The notes under the pieces were generated by a model that searched no databases, had not been told where the DNA came from, and saw only the letters and a program-made list of their open reading frames with translations. Of a stretch of DNA of 64,000 nucleotides, positions 44,967 to 58,100 are shown piece after piece (within the stretch, counting starts at the first letter, position 1; each line of letters begins with the position of its first letter). A program made the position numbers and the translations under genes. This stretch comes from Lentzea aerocolonigenes (GTDB taxonomy: Bacteria; Actinomycetota; Actinomycetes; Mycobacteriales; Pseudonocardiaceae): positions 62,001 through 126,000 of the forward strand of contig NZ_BBOJ01000010.1 in the NCBI RefSeq assembly GCF_000974445.1, in the 5' to 3' direction.

Positions 44967-46192
44967 GTGCTCACTCCTTCGCGGTACTGCGTGGTGCGGA
45001 TGACGGGCGTGAGCCAGGCGGTCACAGCCAACAGGGCCATCACGGCGCTCACACCGAGCACGGTGCCGCCGACGCTCAGCGAGGCCAGCAGGAACCCGGC
45101 GGTCAGCGCGCCGAACGAGTTCGCGCCCGAGCTGAGCAGGCCGGCCACGCTGCCGACCCTGCCCTGCATCTCGTCAGGGGTGACCTGCACCTGGTACACG
45201 CCCGCCATCACGTTGATCAGCGCACCGGCGAACGACATGCCCGCGAACACCGCGCCGAGCAGCACCGGGTTCGCGGTCAGCGCGATCAACGGCATGAACG
45301 CTGCCCACACCGCGAACACGACGATGATCACCATGCCGGGCCGGAGCCTGCGCACGAACCAGGACCCGCTCATCGCGCCGAGCACGCCACCGACGCCGGA
45401 CGCCGCGCCGATGACACCGATCACGGCGGGAGAGCCGCCGTGGTTCTTGATCGTCACGGCGAGGCTCAGCGACAGGATCTGGAACAGGATGTTGGTGCAG
45501 CCCACCAGCAGCACGGCGGACCGCAGGAACCGTTGCCGCAGCAGCCATCCGACGCCCTCGGCGATCTCGGCCCGCACGTCGCGCCGCCCGCTCTCGCGTG
45601 TGGTCTGGAACTCCTTGCGGATCAACAGCAAGGTGACCAGCGCGATGAGGTGACCGATCGCGGTGAAGACGAACGGCGCCCAGCGCACCAGCGCGAACAG
45701 CGCACTGCCGAGCGGCTGGCCGAGCAGGCCCGCGGCACGGCTGCGCGCCTCGTTCTGGGACAGCGCGGCGGGCAGGTGCTCGGGACGCACGACGTTGCGC
45801 ACCGCCGCGCGTTCGGAGAGGCGGTAGAAGATCTGCGCGCTGCCCTCCAGGAACGCGACGACGAGCAGGTGCGGCAACCACAACGTCCCGAACAGCAAGG
45901 AGACCGCCACGCTGCCGATCGACACGAACGACACGGCGTCGCAGACGATCATCACGCGGCGCCGGTCCCAGCGGTCGACGAACACCCCGGCGGGCAGCTG
46001 GAGCAGCAGCATCGGCAGCAACGCCGCGAAGCCGACGAGCCCGGCCTGCACTGGCGATCCGCCGTACCAGATCATCAGCAGCGGATACGTGACGCTGGTG
46101 ATCGTGCCGCCCAGCGCGGAGATCCCCGCGCCCGCCCACAGCAGCCGGAAGTCCCGGTTGTGCCGCAGCGGGCGCGTCTCCGTGACGCTCAC
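44963..46192 (-). CDS. MFS transporter, probable peptide exporter
   Basis: The 409-residue membrane protein has about 12 hydrophobic helices. FVDRWDRRRVMIVCDAVSFV (~residues 71-90) lies in the first cytoplasmic loop, and a hydrophilic central loop contains RKEFQTTRESGRRDVRAEIAEG. It resembles the MFS exporters related to EntS/macrolide efflux proteins and is similar in design to the MFS at 17740-18987. GTG 46192 overlaps the stop of the giant NRPS gene (GTGA), tying its production to the final assembly-line protein. It is likely to export the finished product and give self-resistance. Confidence 0.9.
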   Translation of the reverse strand: MSVTETRPLRHNRDFRLLWAGAGISALGGTITSVTYPLLMIWYGGSPVQAGLVGFAALLPMLLLQLPAGVFVDRWDRRRVMIVCDAVSFVSIGSVAVSLLFGTLWLPHLLVVAFLEGSAQIFYRLSERAAVRNVVRPEHLPAALSQNEARSRAAGLLGQPLGSALFALVRWAPFVFTAIGHLIALVTLLLIRKEFQTTRESGRRDVRAEIAEGVGWLLRQRFLRSAVLLVGCTNILFQILSLSLAVTIKNHGGSPAVIGVIGAASGVGGVLGAMSGSWFVRRLRPGMVIIVVFAVWAAFMPLIALTANPVLLGAVFAGMSFAGALINVMAGVYQVQVTPDEMQGRVGSVAGLLSSGANSFGALTAGFLLASLSVGGTVLGVSAVMALLAVTAWLTPVIRTTQYREGVST

Positions 46193-49100
46193 AGGTCACC
46201 GTCGAGCAGCGAGGTGTACTTCTTGATCACGCTCGCACCCGCGTCCGAGTTCGTCAGCGCCACGAAGCCGGTGCCCTGACCGATGCGGCACATGGCCATC
46301 GCGTGGTAGCCGCCGCCCGTGCCACCGTGCCCGAACTGGACGTCCGTGCCGAGGTCGTCGACGACGACACCGAGGCCGTAAGCGGTGTGCCTGTGTTGCG
46401 GCGTCAGCATCTCCCGGGCCAGCTCCCGTGGCAGCACCCCTCCTGGTTCGCCGAGGTACGACTTCCGGATCTCCAGCAGGAACACGGCCAGATCGGTCGA
46501 GGTCGTCCAGAGACCGGCCGCGGCCTCGTCGGGCCACAACAGCCAGCCGCCGTCGATCGGGCGGCCTTCCTCGTCGTGGCCGGGCGCCACGTCCCTGCCG
46601 TCCGGGAACGTGTGGCCGAACCCGCTGTTCGTCATGCCGAGCGGGGTGAACACCAGGTCGTGCATCAGTTCGGCGAACGATCGCCCGGTGACGTCGACGA
46701 GCAGTTGCTGCACCACCGAGTAGTGGATGTTGGCCTTGCGGAACAGGGTTCCCGGTGGCACCCCCAGCCTGGTCGCCGCCAGCAACTCGACGAGCGCCGG
46801 AACCTCCTTGCCGCGGGGATGTCCGGTACTCGGTGTCGGTTCCAGCCCGGACATGTGGCTGAGCAGGTGCCGCAACGTCATGGACGCGGGCGCGGACCAC
46901 CCGGTCAGGTAGCCGTTGACGTCCTCGTCGAGGTCGAGAACTCCCTGCTCCACCAGGCGCAACACGGCGAACGCGGTCACCGGCTTGCTCAGCGAACCGA
47001 CCTGGAAGATCGTGTCCGTGGTCACCTCGCCCCTGATCCGCACCTCGGCCAGCGCACCGTTCCTGATGACCGCGATGCTCGCACCGGGCACATCGCCCGG
47101 TACCTCGATCCGGGCGGGCCTGGCGCGGTCCATCGCGGACGCCACGGCGGCGAGGCTGTCGTCCTGGTACATCGTCAGCAGCGACAACGTCCTGCCCGTG
47201 CGCCGGGCGGCGGCGATCACCTGGAACACCAGGATCGAATGCCCGCCCAACTCGAAGAACCGGTCCAGGCCACCGACCCGTTCGACGCCGAGCAGCTCGC
47301 TCCAGAGGTCCGCCAGCCACTGCTCGGTGTCCGTGATCGGTTCCTGGTAGGGACGCCGGGCGAACGACTCCCCGTCCGGCGACGGCAACGCGCGCCGGTC
47401 GAGCTTTCCGTTGGCGGTCAGCGGGATCTGGTCGATCCACACGAACGCGGCCGGGACCATGTGCGCGGGCAGCCGTTCGGACAACCACCCGCGCAGCTCC
47501 TGCTGTTCGCCCACGACGTAGGCGATCAGCCGTTGCCCGTCGAGGACGACGCGCACGTCGTCGACCCGCTGGGCGAGCAGCGCCTCGATCTCGCCGAGCT
47601 CCACCCGGAACCCGCGGATCTTCACCTGCCCGTCGCCGCGGCCCAGGAAGTCGAGATCACCGGACGGCAGCACCCGCGCCACGTCACCGGTGCGGTACAG
47701 CCGGGAACCGGGAGCACCGAAGGGATCCGGGACGAACCGATCGGCCGTCATCGCGGGCTGTCCCAGATAACCGCGGGCCACACCGGTTCCGCCGACGTAC
47801 AGCTCACCCGGCACGCCGGCGGGCACCGGCTGCAGCCAGGAGTCCAGCACGTAGCTGGTCACGCCGGGCAGCGGCGTGCCGATCGGCACCACCCCATCGC
47901 CCGGCGACCGGAAATCACTGCCGTCGTGGCCGGGCGGAACCGTGAACTCGTTGGACGTCACCGTGATCTCGGTGGGCCCGTAGGAGTTCACCACCCGGCC
48001 GTCGACCAGCGCGCGGGCCTCGGCGACCACGTGACCGGAGACGGCCTCGCCACCGACCACCAGGTCCCTCGCCAGCACATCGCTCACCTGACCGGTGACC
48101 AGCTCGAGGTGGCTGCGCGTCAGCTCGATGAAGTCGAACGGTCCGTGCTCCGCGAGCCACGAGCCCAGCGCGTCGAGGTCCAGGTCCCGTGGTGCCACGG
48201 ACAACGGCAGCCCCGAGGTCAGCGGTCCGTACACATTGGACACGACCATGTCGTACGCGATCGAGGCGAACAGCGGTGCGCCCCGGTCGACCAGGTACTC
48301 CGAACCCACGTACAACAGGAAGTTGGCCAGGCCCCGGTGCGTGACCTGCACGCCCTTGGGACGGCCGGTCGACCCGGACGTGTAGATGACGTACGCCAGC
48401 CGGTCGAGGTCGGTGCTGCGCACGGGTGCGTCGGCCGGGAGGTCGTCGAGCGGCTCGACGTCGACCACCAGCCGGTGTCCGCCGAAGTCCACCGCCCACA
48501 CCGACTCGGTGACCAGCGCGGCACAGTCGCGCAGCATCTCGGTCAGCCGCACGGGCGGGAACGCAGGGTCGAGCGGGACGTAGGCCGCCCCCGTCTTCCA
48601 CACCCCCAGCAGCGACGCCACGAGATCCACGCCCCTGCCGACGAGCACGCCGACGACCGACTCGGTGCCCACTCCCGCCGCGCGCAACCGGTGCGCGATG
48701 CGGTTCGCCCGCGCATCGAGTGCCACGTAGGACACCTCGGCGCCGTCGTAGATCACCGCCGGTGCATCTGGCGTGGCAGCAGCGTGTTCCTCGAACCTGT
48801 CGAGAGCGCAGCTGGTCACCGACGAGGCCGGTCCGGCCGGCAGCACGAGTGAACCGGCGGGCAGGAACGCCTGTCGCGCGTCGCCGTCGACGTCCGCGAC
48901 GATCGCCTCCAGCACCGCCCGGTACATCTCCGCCAGCCGTTCACCGTTCGCCCTGCTGACGAAGGCCGAGTCGCAGGCGAGGAACAGGCAGGCCTCGGAC
49001 GCGGTGACGGCCAGTGGGAACTCGTCGCGGCTGAAGCCCTCGGCCGGGTCACCCGCGACGTCGAGCGTGCCGAAGTCCTCGTAGCTGAAGTACACCTGCA

Positions 49101-52100
49101 CTAAACGGCCACCGCCGGCGAGGTCGTGCTGGATCGCGGGCATCGGGAAGTGCCGGTGCGGCCACGCTTCCAGTTCACGGTCGAACACCTGCCGGACGAG
49201 ACCGGCCCACGTGGGCGCGGACATCTCCACCGGGAACGGCACGGTGTTGAGGTGGGTGCCGTACACCCGGTCGCCGCCGTCGGGACGGCAGTGGGTCACG
49301 AGCCCCGAGCAGAACCGCCGTAGAGGCGTCAGCTGGCTCAACACCTTCAGGTGCGCGGCCAGCAACACGCTCTTGACCGACACACCGATCTCGGCCGCGG
49401 CCTCCCGGACGGGCAGGTCGTCGAGCGGCACCCGGAGCTGGTAGCCGTCTCCGGCCTCGCCCCAGCCGTCCGGCAGCGTGAACCGCTCGTACCCGTCGAC
49501 GACGCCCTGCCAGTACGCACGGTCCTCAGTGGACTCCAGAGCGCGCAGCTCGGCGGCGACGGTGTCGGCGTACCGCAGCGCCGGAAGGGTGAAGGCAGGC
49601 AGGTCGGCACCGTCGCGCAACGCCCGGTAGGTCTCCAGCAGTTCGGTGCGCAGCGTGTTGAACGTCCAGCCGTCGATGACCACGTGCGACTGGGTGATCG
49701 TGAGCTGCCACTCCCCGCCCGCCAGCCGGTGCACGCACACCCTCAGCAACGGCGCTTCGGCGTGCGGGATCAGGGTCTCGCTCTCGGTGCGCAACGCCGC
49801 GCGGACAACGGCGTCCGCATCAGCGGCCGTGGTCAGGTCGACGACCTTCAACGGCACCTCGGCGGACGCGTGCACGAGCTGCATCGGCACGGAGAACCGT
49901 TCGGTGTCCACCGACGTCCGCAGCGCGTCGTGCCGTGCGACCAGGATTTCCAGCGTCCGGTGCAGCGCGTCCCGCGAGAACGGCTCCTCCGCGCCGATCC
50001 GCACCGAGGCCACCCGGTGGTAGCTGCGCGGGCCGTCCCCGGACAGCATCTCGGCGAGCATGCCGGTCTGCGTCTGGGTCAACGGATAGGCGTCGACGAG
50101 ACCGGACGGCACCAGCTCGCGGTCGGCGTCGGACAGCAGTGAGAACGGCGCGACCGGCTCCACCGCGGCGGTTCCGGACGAGCGGGCGAGCAGCGCCGAG
50201 ATCGTCTGGTGCCGCAACACGTCGAGCGCGGTCACCAGCACACCGGCCGTCCGCATCTCGCCCACGATCATCACCGCGCGGATCGAGTCGCCGCCCAGGT
50301 CGAAGAACCCGTCGGCCAGGCCGACCCGGTCGACCCCGAGCACCTGGCGCCAGATCGCGGCGACCCGTTCCTCCAGCGGCGTCACGGGAGCGACGAAGTC
50401 CGCGCCCGCGAACGCGCCGCGGTCAGGAGCCGGCAACGCCCGCTTGTCCAGCTTCCCGTTGGGCGTGAGCGGAACGCGGTCGATCACGGGGTACGCGGCG
50501 GGGATCATGTAGTCGGGCAACGACTGCCCGAGCCACGCCCGCAGCTCGCCGGGATCCAGCTCACCGGCGGGGACGACGTAGCCCACGAGGCTCTCGTCCC
50601 GCAGGACGACCACCGCCTCACGCACACTCGGGTGCCCGAGCAGCGCCGTCTCGATCTCACCCAGCTCGACCCGGTAGCCGCGGATCTTGATCTGGTCGTC
50701 GGCCCGCCCGGCGAACTCCAGGCTGCCGTCCGGCCGGCGCACGGCCAGGTCACCGCTGCGGTACAGGCGGGAACCGGGCGCGCCGAAGGGATCCGGCACG
50801 AACCGTTCGGCCGTGAGCTCCGGCCGGTTCAGGTAACCCCGTGCCACACCGGGACCACCGACGTGGATCTCGCCGCGCGTCCCGACCGGCACGAGGTTGC
50901 CGTAGGAGTCCAGCAGGTGCACGGTCAGGTCGCTCAACGGCCTGCCGATCGGGTTCCCCGCGCCGGGCACCGTGTCGCGCTTGGCCAGCCGGTGGTACGT
51001 GGTGTGCACCGTCGTCTCGGTGATGCCGTACATGTTGACCAGCGCGATCCTGCCGAGACCGACGTGCTCGATCCACGGTCGCAGCTCGGCGATCTCGAGC
51101 TTCTCACCGGCGAAGACCACGGCCCGCAAGGCCAGCCTGCCGATGCGCTCGTCACCGTCGGCGGCGGCCGCCACGATCGAGCGGAACGCCGAGGGAGTCT
51201 GGCTGAGCACCGTGACTCCGTTGTCCACCAACAGGTCGAGGAAGTCTTCGGGCGAGCGGGTGACTTCCCTTGGCACCACCACGAGCGTTCCGCCGTGCAG
51301 CAGAGCGCCCCACATCTCGAACACCGACACGTCGAACGCGTACGAGTGGAACATCGACCACACGTCCGACTCGTCGAACGCGTAGTGCTCCTGCGCGGTC
51401 TCCATCAACCGCACCACGTTGGCGTGCGTGAGGCACACGCCCTTGGGTTTGCCCGTCGATCCGGACGTGTAGATCGTGTAAATCAGGTTGTCCGGCACCG
51501 AAACGCGAACAGGATTGGTCTCGGGCCCATCGGGCAGCTCGCTCAACATCGACGAGGTCACGACGACGGAAACCCCGGCATCGTCCTGCACGTACCGCAA
51601 CCGCTCCGGCGGATTCACCGGATCCAACGGCAGGTAGCCCGCACCGGACTTCAGCACACCGAGCAGAGCCGGCAACAGATCCGGACCACGCTCCAGGCAC
51701 ACACCGACCAGCTGCTCCGGCCCGACACCGAGCCCGCGCAGGTGATGCGCCAACCGGTTCGCTCGCGCGTTCAGCTCCGCGTACGTCAACGACACCTCAC
51801 CCGCGACGACCGCGACCGCGTCCGGAGTGCGCTCGACCTGCGCCTCGAACAGCTCGTGCACACAGGATGTGACGAGCCCGGCGGACGCCGTGCCTCTCGT
51901 CGCCTGCTCCAGCAACCGCTCGCGCTCTCCGTGCGGCAGGTACACCACGCGGGCGTCACCGTCCACATCGGACGCCATGGCCTCCAGCACCGAGCGGTAC
52001 ATCCCGGCGAGGCGTTCGGTGTTGGCGCGGCTGAGGACCCGCTCGTGCGAGTTCACCCAGAGCCGGTCGCCCCGGTTGAAGATCGACAGGTCGAACTCGT

Positions 52101-55100
52101 TGGGACCGATGTTCATCCGCGTCCCGGTGGCCACCCTGTCGGTGTCGACCTGGTGGAAGTCGAGGTAGTTGAACAGCACGTTGATCAGGCGTCCGCCGCC
52201 CCACTCGTGCTGCACCGCGGGCATCGGGTAACGCCGGTGCGCCCACAGTTCGACCTCACGCGAGAACACCTGCGTGACGAGCTCGCGCCAGGTCCGCGCG
52301 CTGCGGTCGATGCCCATCGGCAACGTGTTGAGGTACATGCCGGGCACCCGGTCCGCACCGACCGTCTCCGGACGCACGTCGCACACCAGGCCCGTGTGGT
52401 ACGCGGGTTCGTCGGTGACCTGCCCCATCACCTTCAGGTGCGCGGCCAGCAGCACGCTCTTCATCGACACGCCGGCCGTTGCCGCCAGCGAACGCAGCGA
52501 GTCGCCGAGGTCCTCGAACGGCACCTCGATGTACACGCGCTCGTCGGAGTCACCCGCCCACTCGGGCGGCATCGAGACCGGCACCTGCGAGGCCGTGACG
52601 TCCCGCCAGTACGCGCGGTCGGAGTCGGACCGCAGCGCGGCCAGCTCTCCCGCGATGGTGTCGGCGAAGCGCACCCGCGGCCGGTCGTACGGCTCGGGGT
52701 CCTGACCGTCGCGGATCGCCCGGTAGACGTCCAGCAGCTCCATCAGGAGCAGGTGGTAGCTCCAGCCCTCGGTGATCGCGTGCGACTGGGTGAACGTCAC
52801 CCACCACGCGTCGTCGCTCTCGACGTGCGCGATGATCCGCATGAGCGGCGCCCGCGCCACGTCGAACAGGGCGGCACGCTGTTGCGCGGCGAGGTCCTGC
52901 CGGACGCGGCCCAGGTCCTCTTCGGACAGTCCGCGGACGTCCCTGAGCTCGACGGGGAGATCCACCGCCCGGTGCACCAGCTGCAGCGGCACGGAGAAAC
53001 CGGTGAGCCGGAACGACGTCCGCAGCACCTCGTGCCGGTCGGCGAGAACCCGGGCCGCCGCCTCCAGCGCGGCGGGCACGAGCGGCTCGGGTTCGGTGAC
53101 CCGGAACGTGTTGATGATGTGGTACGGGTGGCGGCCGTCGTCGGCCAGCATCTCGATGATCATGCCGAGCTGCGTGCGGCCCACCGGGTAGGCGTCCACC
53201 ACGTCCTCGGGCAACGCGGCACGGTCGCCGGCGGAGATCAGCTCGAACGGTGCGACGAACACGTCCTCGCTCGCCACGTCACGGCCGGAGATCATCCGGC
53301 ACAGGCTCTCGACCGTGCGTGCCTCGAAGACGTCGCGCACGGCGACGTCGAACCCGTCCGCACGCAACGCGCCGACCAGTGCGACGGCACGGATCGAGTC
53401 GCCGCCGAGGTCGAAGAACCCGTCTCGCACGCCGACCCGTTCCAGACCGAGCGACGTGCGCCAGATCTCGGCGACGCGCGCCTCCACCGGTGTGCGCGGC
53501 GCGAGGTGCTCACCACGAGCGAACGCGTCGTCACCGGGAGCGGGCAGCGCCTTGCGGTCCTGCTTCCCGTTGGGCGTCAACGGGAACTCGTCCATCAGCA
53601 CGAACGCCGCGGGCACCATGTAGTCGGGCAGCGCGGCGGCGAGCCGGTCGCGCAGCGTCTCGCGGGACACCTCGGCGACCGCCGTGTAGTAGGCGACGAG
53701 CCGTTCGTCGCGCACCATCACCAGCGCCTGTCCGACCTCGTCGGCCGCGGCCAGCTCGGCCTCGATCTCGCCGAGCTCGATCCGGTGCCCGCGCACCTTG
53801 ACCTGGTCGTCGATCCTGCCGAGGAAGTCCAGCGCACCGTCGGGCCGCCAGCTCACCAGGTCGCCGGTGCGGTAGAGCCGCGTCCCCGCGGGCCCGAACG
53901 GGTCCGGGACGAACCGCTCCGCCGTGAGGTCGGGCCGGTTCAGGTAGCCGCGGCCGACACCGAGGCCGCCGACGAACAGCTCACCGGCGACACCGGCCGG
54001 CACCGGCTCCAGCCGGGCGTCCAGCACGTACAGCCGGGTGTTGCGGATGGACTCGCCGATCGGGACCCTGTGCCCGCGCAGCTCACCGGACAGGAACGCG
54101 TGCGTCACGTCGTCCGAGCACTCGGTCGGGCCGTAGGCGTTGACCAGCGGGATGCGCGGGAACCTCTCGAACCACTGCGTGCACAGCTCCCGCGGCAGCG
54201 CCTCGCCGGTGACCATCAGCCACCGCAGGTGCGGCAGGGCGGGCGTGGACCCGGCCTGCAGAGCGGTGCGCAGCAGGGACGGCACGACCTCCAGCACGGA
54301 GATCCGCTCGCGCGCGGTCACGCCGAACAGCGCGTCCGGGTCGAGCGCGGTGTGCGCGTCGACCACCCGCACCACGCCACCGACGACCAGCGGCGCCAGC
54401 ATCTGCCACACCGAGATGTCGAACGTGGGCGAGGCGTTCTGCACCACGCTGTCGGCCGCGGTGAGACCGAGGTCCTCGATCTTGGCGAGCAGGTGGTTGC
54501 CCATCCCGCCGCGCCGGACCATCACGCCTTTGGGACGGCCGGTCGAACCGGACGTGTAGATGACGTACGCGAGGTTGTCCGGCGTCGCCCGAGCGACCGG
54601 GTTGTGCGAGGACTGGGCAGACCACTCCCCTGCCTCGTCGACCAGCACCGTGCGCTCGTGCGACACGTTGTCCAGCAACGGCTTCCGCGTGATCAGCAGT
54701 CGCGCGTCCGCGTCGGCGAGCATGAAACCCAGTCGCGCGGACGGGGTCTCGGGGTCGAGCGGCAGGTAGGCGCCGCCCGCCTTGAGCACGGCGAGCACGG
54801 CGGTGATCAACTCGGGGGACCGTTCGAGGCAGATCCCGACCAGCACCTCGGGGCCCACACCCAGTTCGGTGAGGTGCCGGGACAGCCGGTTCACCTCGGC
54901 GTTGAGGTCGCCGTAGGTCGTGGCGCGGTCGTCGGCGGTCAGAGCGATCTCGTCCGGGGTGAGCGCGGCCCAGCGTTCGAACTCGTGCGTCACGCACAGG
55001 TCCACCGGTTCGCGCTCGGTCGAGGACGCCTCGATGAGCAACCGCCTCCGCTCACCGGAGGGCAGGTAGGTCACGCGGGCGTCGCCGTCGGGATCGGCGA

Positions 55101-58100
55101 CCATCGCGTCGAGCACCGCCCGGTACATCTCGGCGAGCCGCTGACCGTCCTCACGGGACAGCACCCGCGTGTTCGTGGTCAGGTTCAACCGGTTCGGACG
55201 GCAGTGCAGCGTCAGGTCGAACTCGGTCTGCGACAACGTGTACCGGGACTCGACGTCCGGTCCCGCCGACTCCTCCTTCGGCAGGTCGACGTAGTTGAAC
55301 GCCACGTCCACCAGCCGTCCGCCGCGCCACTCGCGCTGGATCGCGGGCATCGGGTACCGGCGGTGCGGCCACAGCCCGACCTCGCGGTCGAACACCCCCA
55401 GCACGAGCTGCCGCCACGTCCGCGCGGAGCGGTCCGCCGCGAACGGCACGGTGTTGAGGTGCATGCCGTACACCCGGTCCGCACCGAGCAGCTCAGGCCG
55501 CGCGTCGCACACCAGACCGACGTGGAACGCCGGCGCCTCCGTCAGCTGGCCCATCACCTTGACGTGCGCCGCCAGCAGGATGCTCTTCACCGAGACGTGC
55601 AGCTCGGTCGCCAGCGCGGTGAGGCAGGCCTCGATGTCGTCGAGCAGCACGCGCACGTCGTAGCTCTCGCCCGGTTCCTCGCCGCGCCACGACTCGGGCA
55701 GCGACACCGGGGTGTGCGTGTTCACGACGTCACGCCAGTAGGAGATGTCCTCTTCGGACTCCAGCGACGCCAGCTCGGCGGCGATGTAGTCGGCGTACCG
55801 GACCTCGGGCGCGGTGTACGGCGCGGGCGCGGCACCTGAACGCAGCCGCCGGTAGCAGTCGATCAGCTCGGCCAGCAGCCAGTTGTGGCTCCAGCCCTCG
55901 GTGACCGCGTGCGGGCGGCAGAGCGACAGCCACCAGCCCTCGTCGTCCGTGACGTGGGCGGCGACCCGCAGCAGCGGCGCCCTGTCCAGTTCGAAGCGCG
56001 AGTTCCGTTGCTGGACCAGCGATTCCATCAACGCGTCGTCGTCGCGGCCGTGCAGGTCGTGGACCGTGACCGGGACGTCCACGTCGCCACGCACGACCTG
56101 CATCGGCACCGAGTACGTGTACAGGTCGAACGACGTCCGCAGCATGTCGTGCCGTGACACGACGATCCGCGTCGCTTCCCGCAGCGCTTCCGCGGAGAAC
56201 GGCCCGTCGTCGGTGATCCGGTACGACACGAAGCTGCGGTAGGTGTCGACGCCGGTCAGCATCTCGACCACCATTCCGGTCTGCACCAGCGACATCGGGT
56301 AGGCGTCGACGACACCGTCCGGCAGCTTCTCCCGGTCCGCGGCACCGATCAGCTCGAACGGCTCGACCGGGCCGCGCGTGCCGGTGAGACCGTCCCTGCC
56401 GGCCAGCACCGCGGCCAGGCCGCTCACCGTGCGGTGTTCGAAGACCTCGGGCACCGAGACGTCCAGGCCGCCTGCCCGCAGCGCGCCGACCAGCCGCACC
56501 GCGCGGATCGAGTCGCCGCCCAGCTCGAAGAAGCCGTCGTGCACACCCACTCGGTCCACGCCGAGCACGTCACGCCAGACCGAGCTGATCCGCTCCTCGA
56601 CGGGGTTGCGCGGCGCCACGTAGTCCTTGCGAGCGAACGAGTCCTGGTCGGGGTCGGGCAACGCGCGCTGGTCGAGCTTCCCGTTGGCGGTCAGCGGAAT
56701 CGACTCGATCGCGACGAACGCCGACGGCACCATGTAGTCCGGCAGGGCCCTGGCGAGCGTCTCGCGCAGGTCGTCCGGAGCTTCGGGCACCACGTACGCG
56801 ACGAGCCGTTCGTCACGGGCGATCACCACCGCGTCCCGGACACCGGGGTGTGCGGTGAGCGCGACCTCGATCTCCCCCAGCTCGATCCGGTAACCGCGGA
56901 TCTTCACCTGGTGGTCGAGACGGCCGAGGAAGTCGAGGCTCCCGTCGGCCCGGCGACGAGCCAGGTCACCACTGCGGTACAGACGAGAACCCGGCGCACC
57001 GAACGGATCCGGCACGAAACGTTCAGCCGTCAGCTCCGGCCGGTTCAGGTAACCCCGCGCCACGCCAGGACCACCGACGTGGATCTCGCCCGGCACACCG
57101 ATCGGCACGAGATGACCGGAACTGTCGAGCAGGTGCACGAACAGGTCGCGCAACGGCCTGCCGATCGCGTTGCCCGACGCCAGATCCGCCTCGGTTACCC
57201 GGTGGTAGGTCGTGTGCACCGTGGTCTCGGTGATGCCGTACATGTTGACCAGCGCGACCCGCTCAAGTCCCACGCGGTCGATCCACGGCCGCAGCTCGGC
57301 CATCTCGAGCTTCTCACCCGCGAAGATCACCGCCCGCACCGCGAGCCGGTCGATCCTCGGGTCGTCCGCGTTGGTGACGATCGAGCGGAACGCCGAGGGA
57401 GTCTGGCTGAGCACCGTTACCCCGTTGTCCACCAACAGGTCGAGGAAGTCTTCGGGCGAGCGAGTGACCTCACGTGGCACCACCACGAGCGTTCCGCCGT
57501 GCAGCAGAGCGCCCCACATCTCGAACACCGACACGTCGAACGCGTACGAGTGGAACATCGACCACACGTCCGACTCGCTGAACTCGTAGTGCTCCTGCGC
57601 GGTCTCCATCAACCGCACCACGTTGCGGTGGGTCAGCACGCAGCCCTTGGGTTTGCCGGTCGACCCGGACGTGTAGATCGTGTAGATGGCGTTGTCCGGC
57701 ACGGAGATCCGCGACGGGTTCGTGTCCGGCCCCTCGGACACCTCACTCATCACGGACGACGTCACGACCATCGAAACACCGGCATCGTCCTGGATGTATC
57801 GCAACCGCTCCGGCGGGTTCACCGGATCCAACGGCAAGTAGCCCGCACCGGACTTCAGCACGCCGAGCAGCGCCAGCAGCAGGTCGGGGCCGCGTTCCAG
57901 GGACACACCGATCAATGACTCGGGGCCGGCACCGAGCCCGCGCAGGTGATGCGCCAACCGGTTCGCCCGCGCGTTCAGCTCCGCGTACGTCAACGACACG
58001 TCACCCGCGACGACCGCGACCGCGTCCGGAGTGCGCTCGACCTGCGCCTCGAACAGCTCGTGCACACACGCCGTCACTGGCACCGGGGAGGTCTCGCCCA

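Noticed and set aside
46192..47100. A separate beta-lactamase resistance gene after the giant NRPS
   Set aside because: The frame is continuous from the last carrier domain with no stop or ribosome-binding site, so the domain belongs to the NRPS protein.
50209..55839. A very long plus-strand open frame across the giant NRPS
   Set aside because: The sequence has no recognisable motifs and mirrors the real minus-strand modules. Long antisense frames are expected at this GC content.
51172..58068. A mobile element explaining the direct repeats
   Set aside because: The repeats lie in register within A domains of the same gene, with no transposase or terminal inverted repeats. Recombination between modules explains them.
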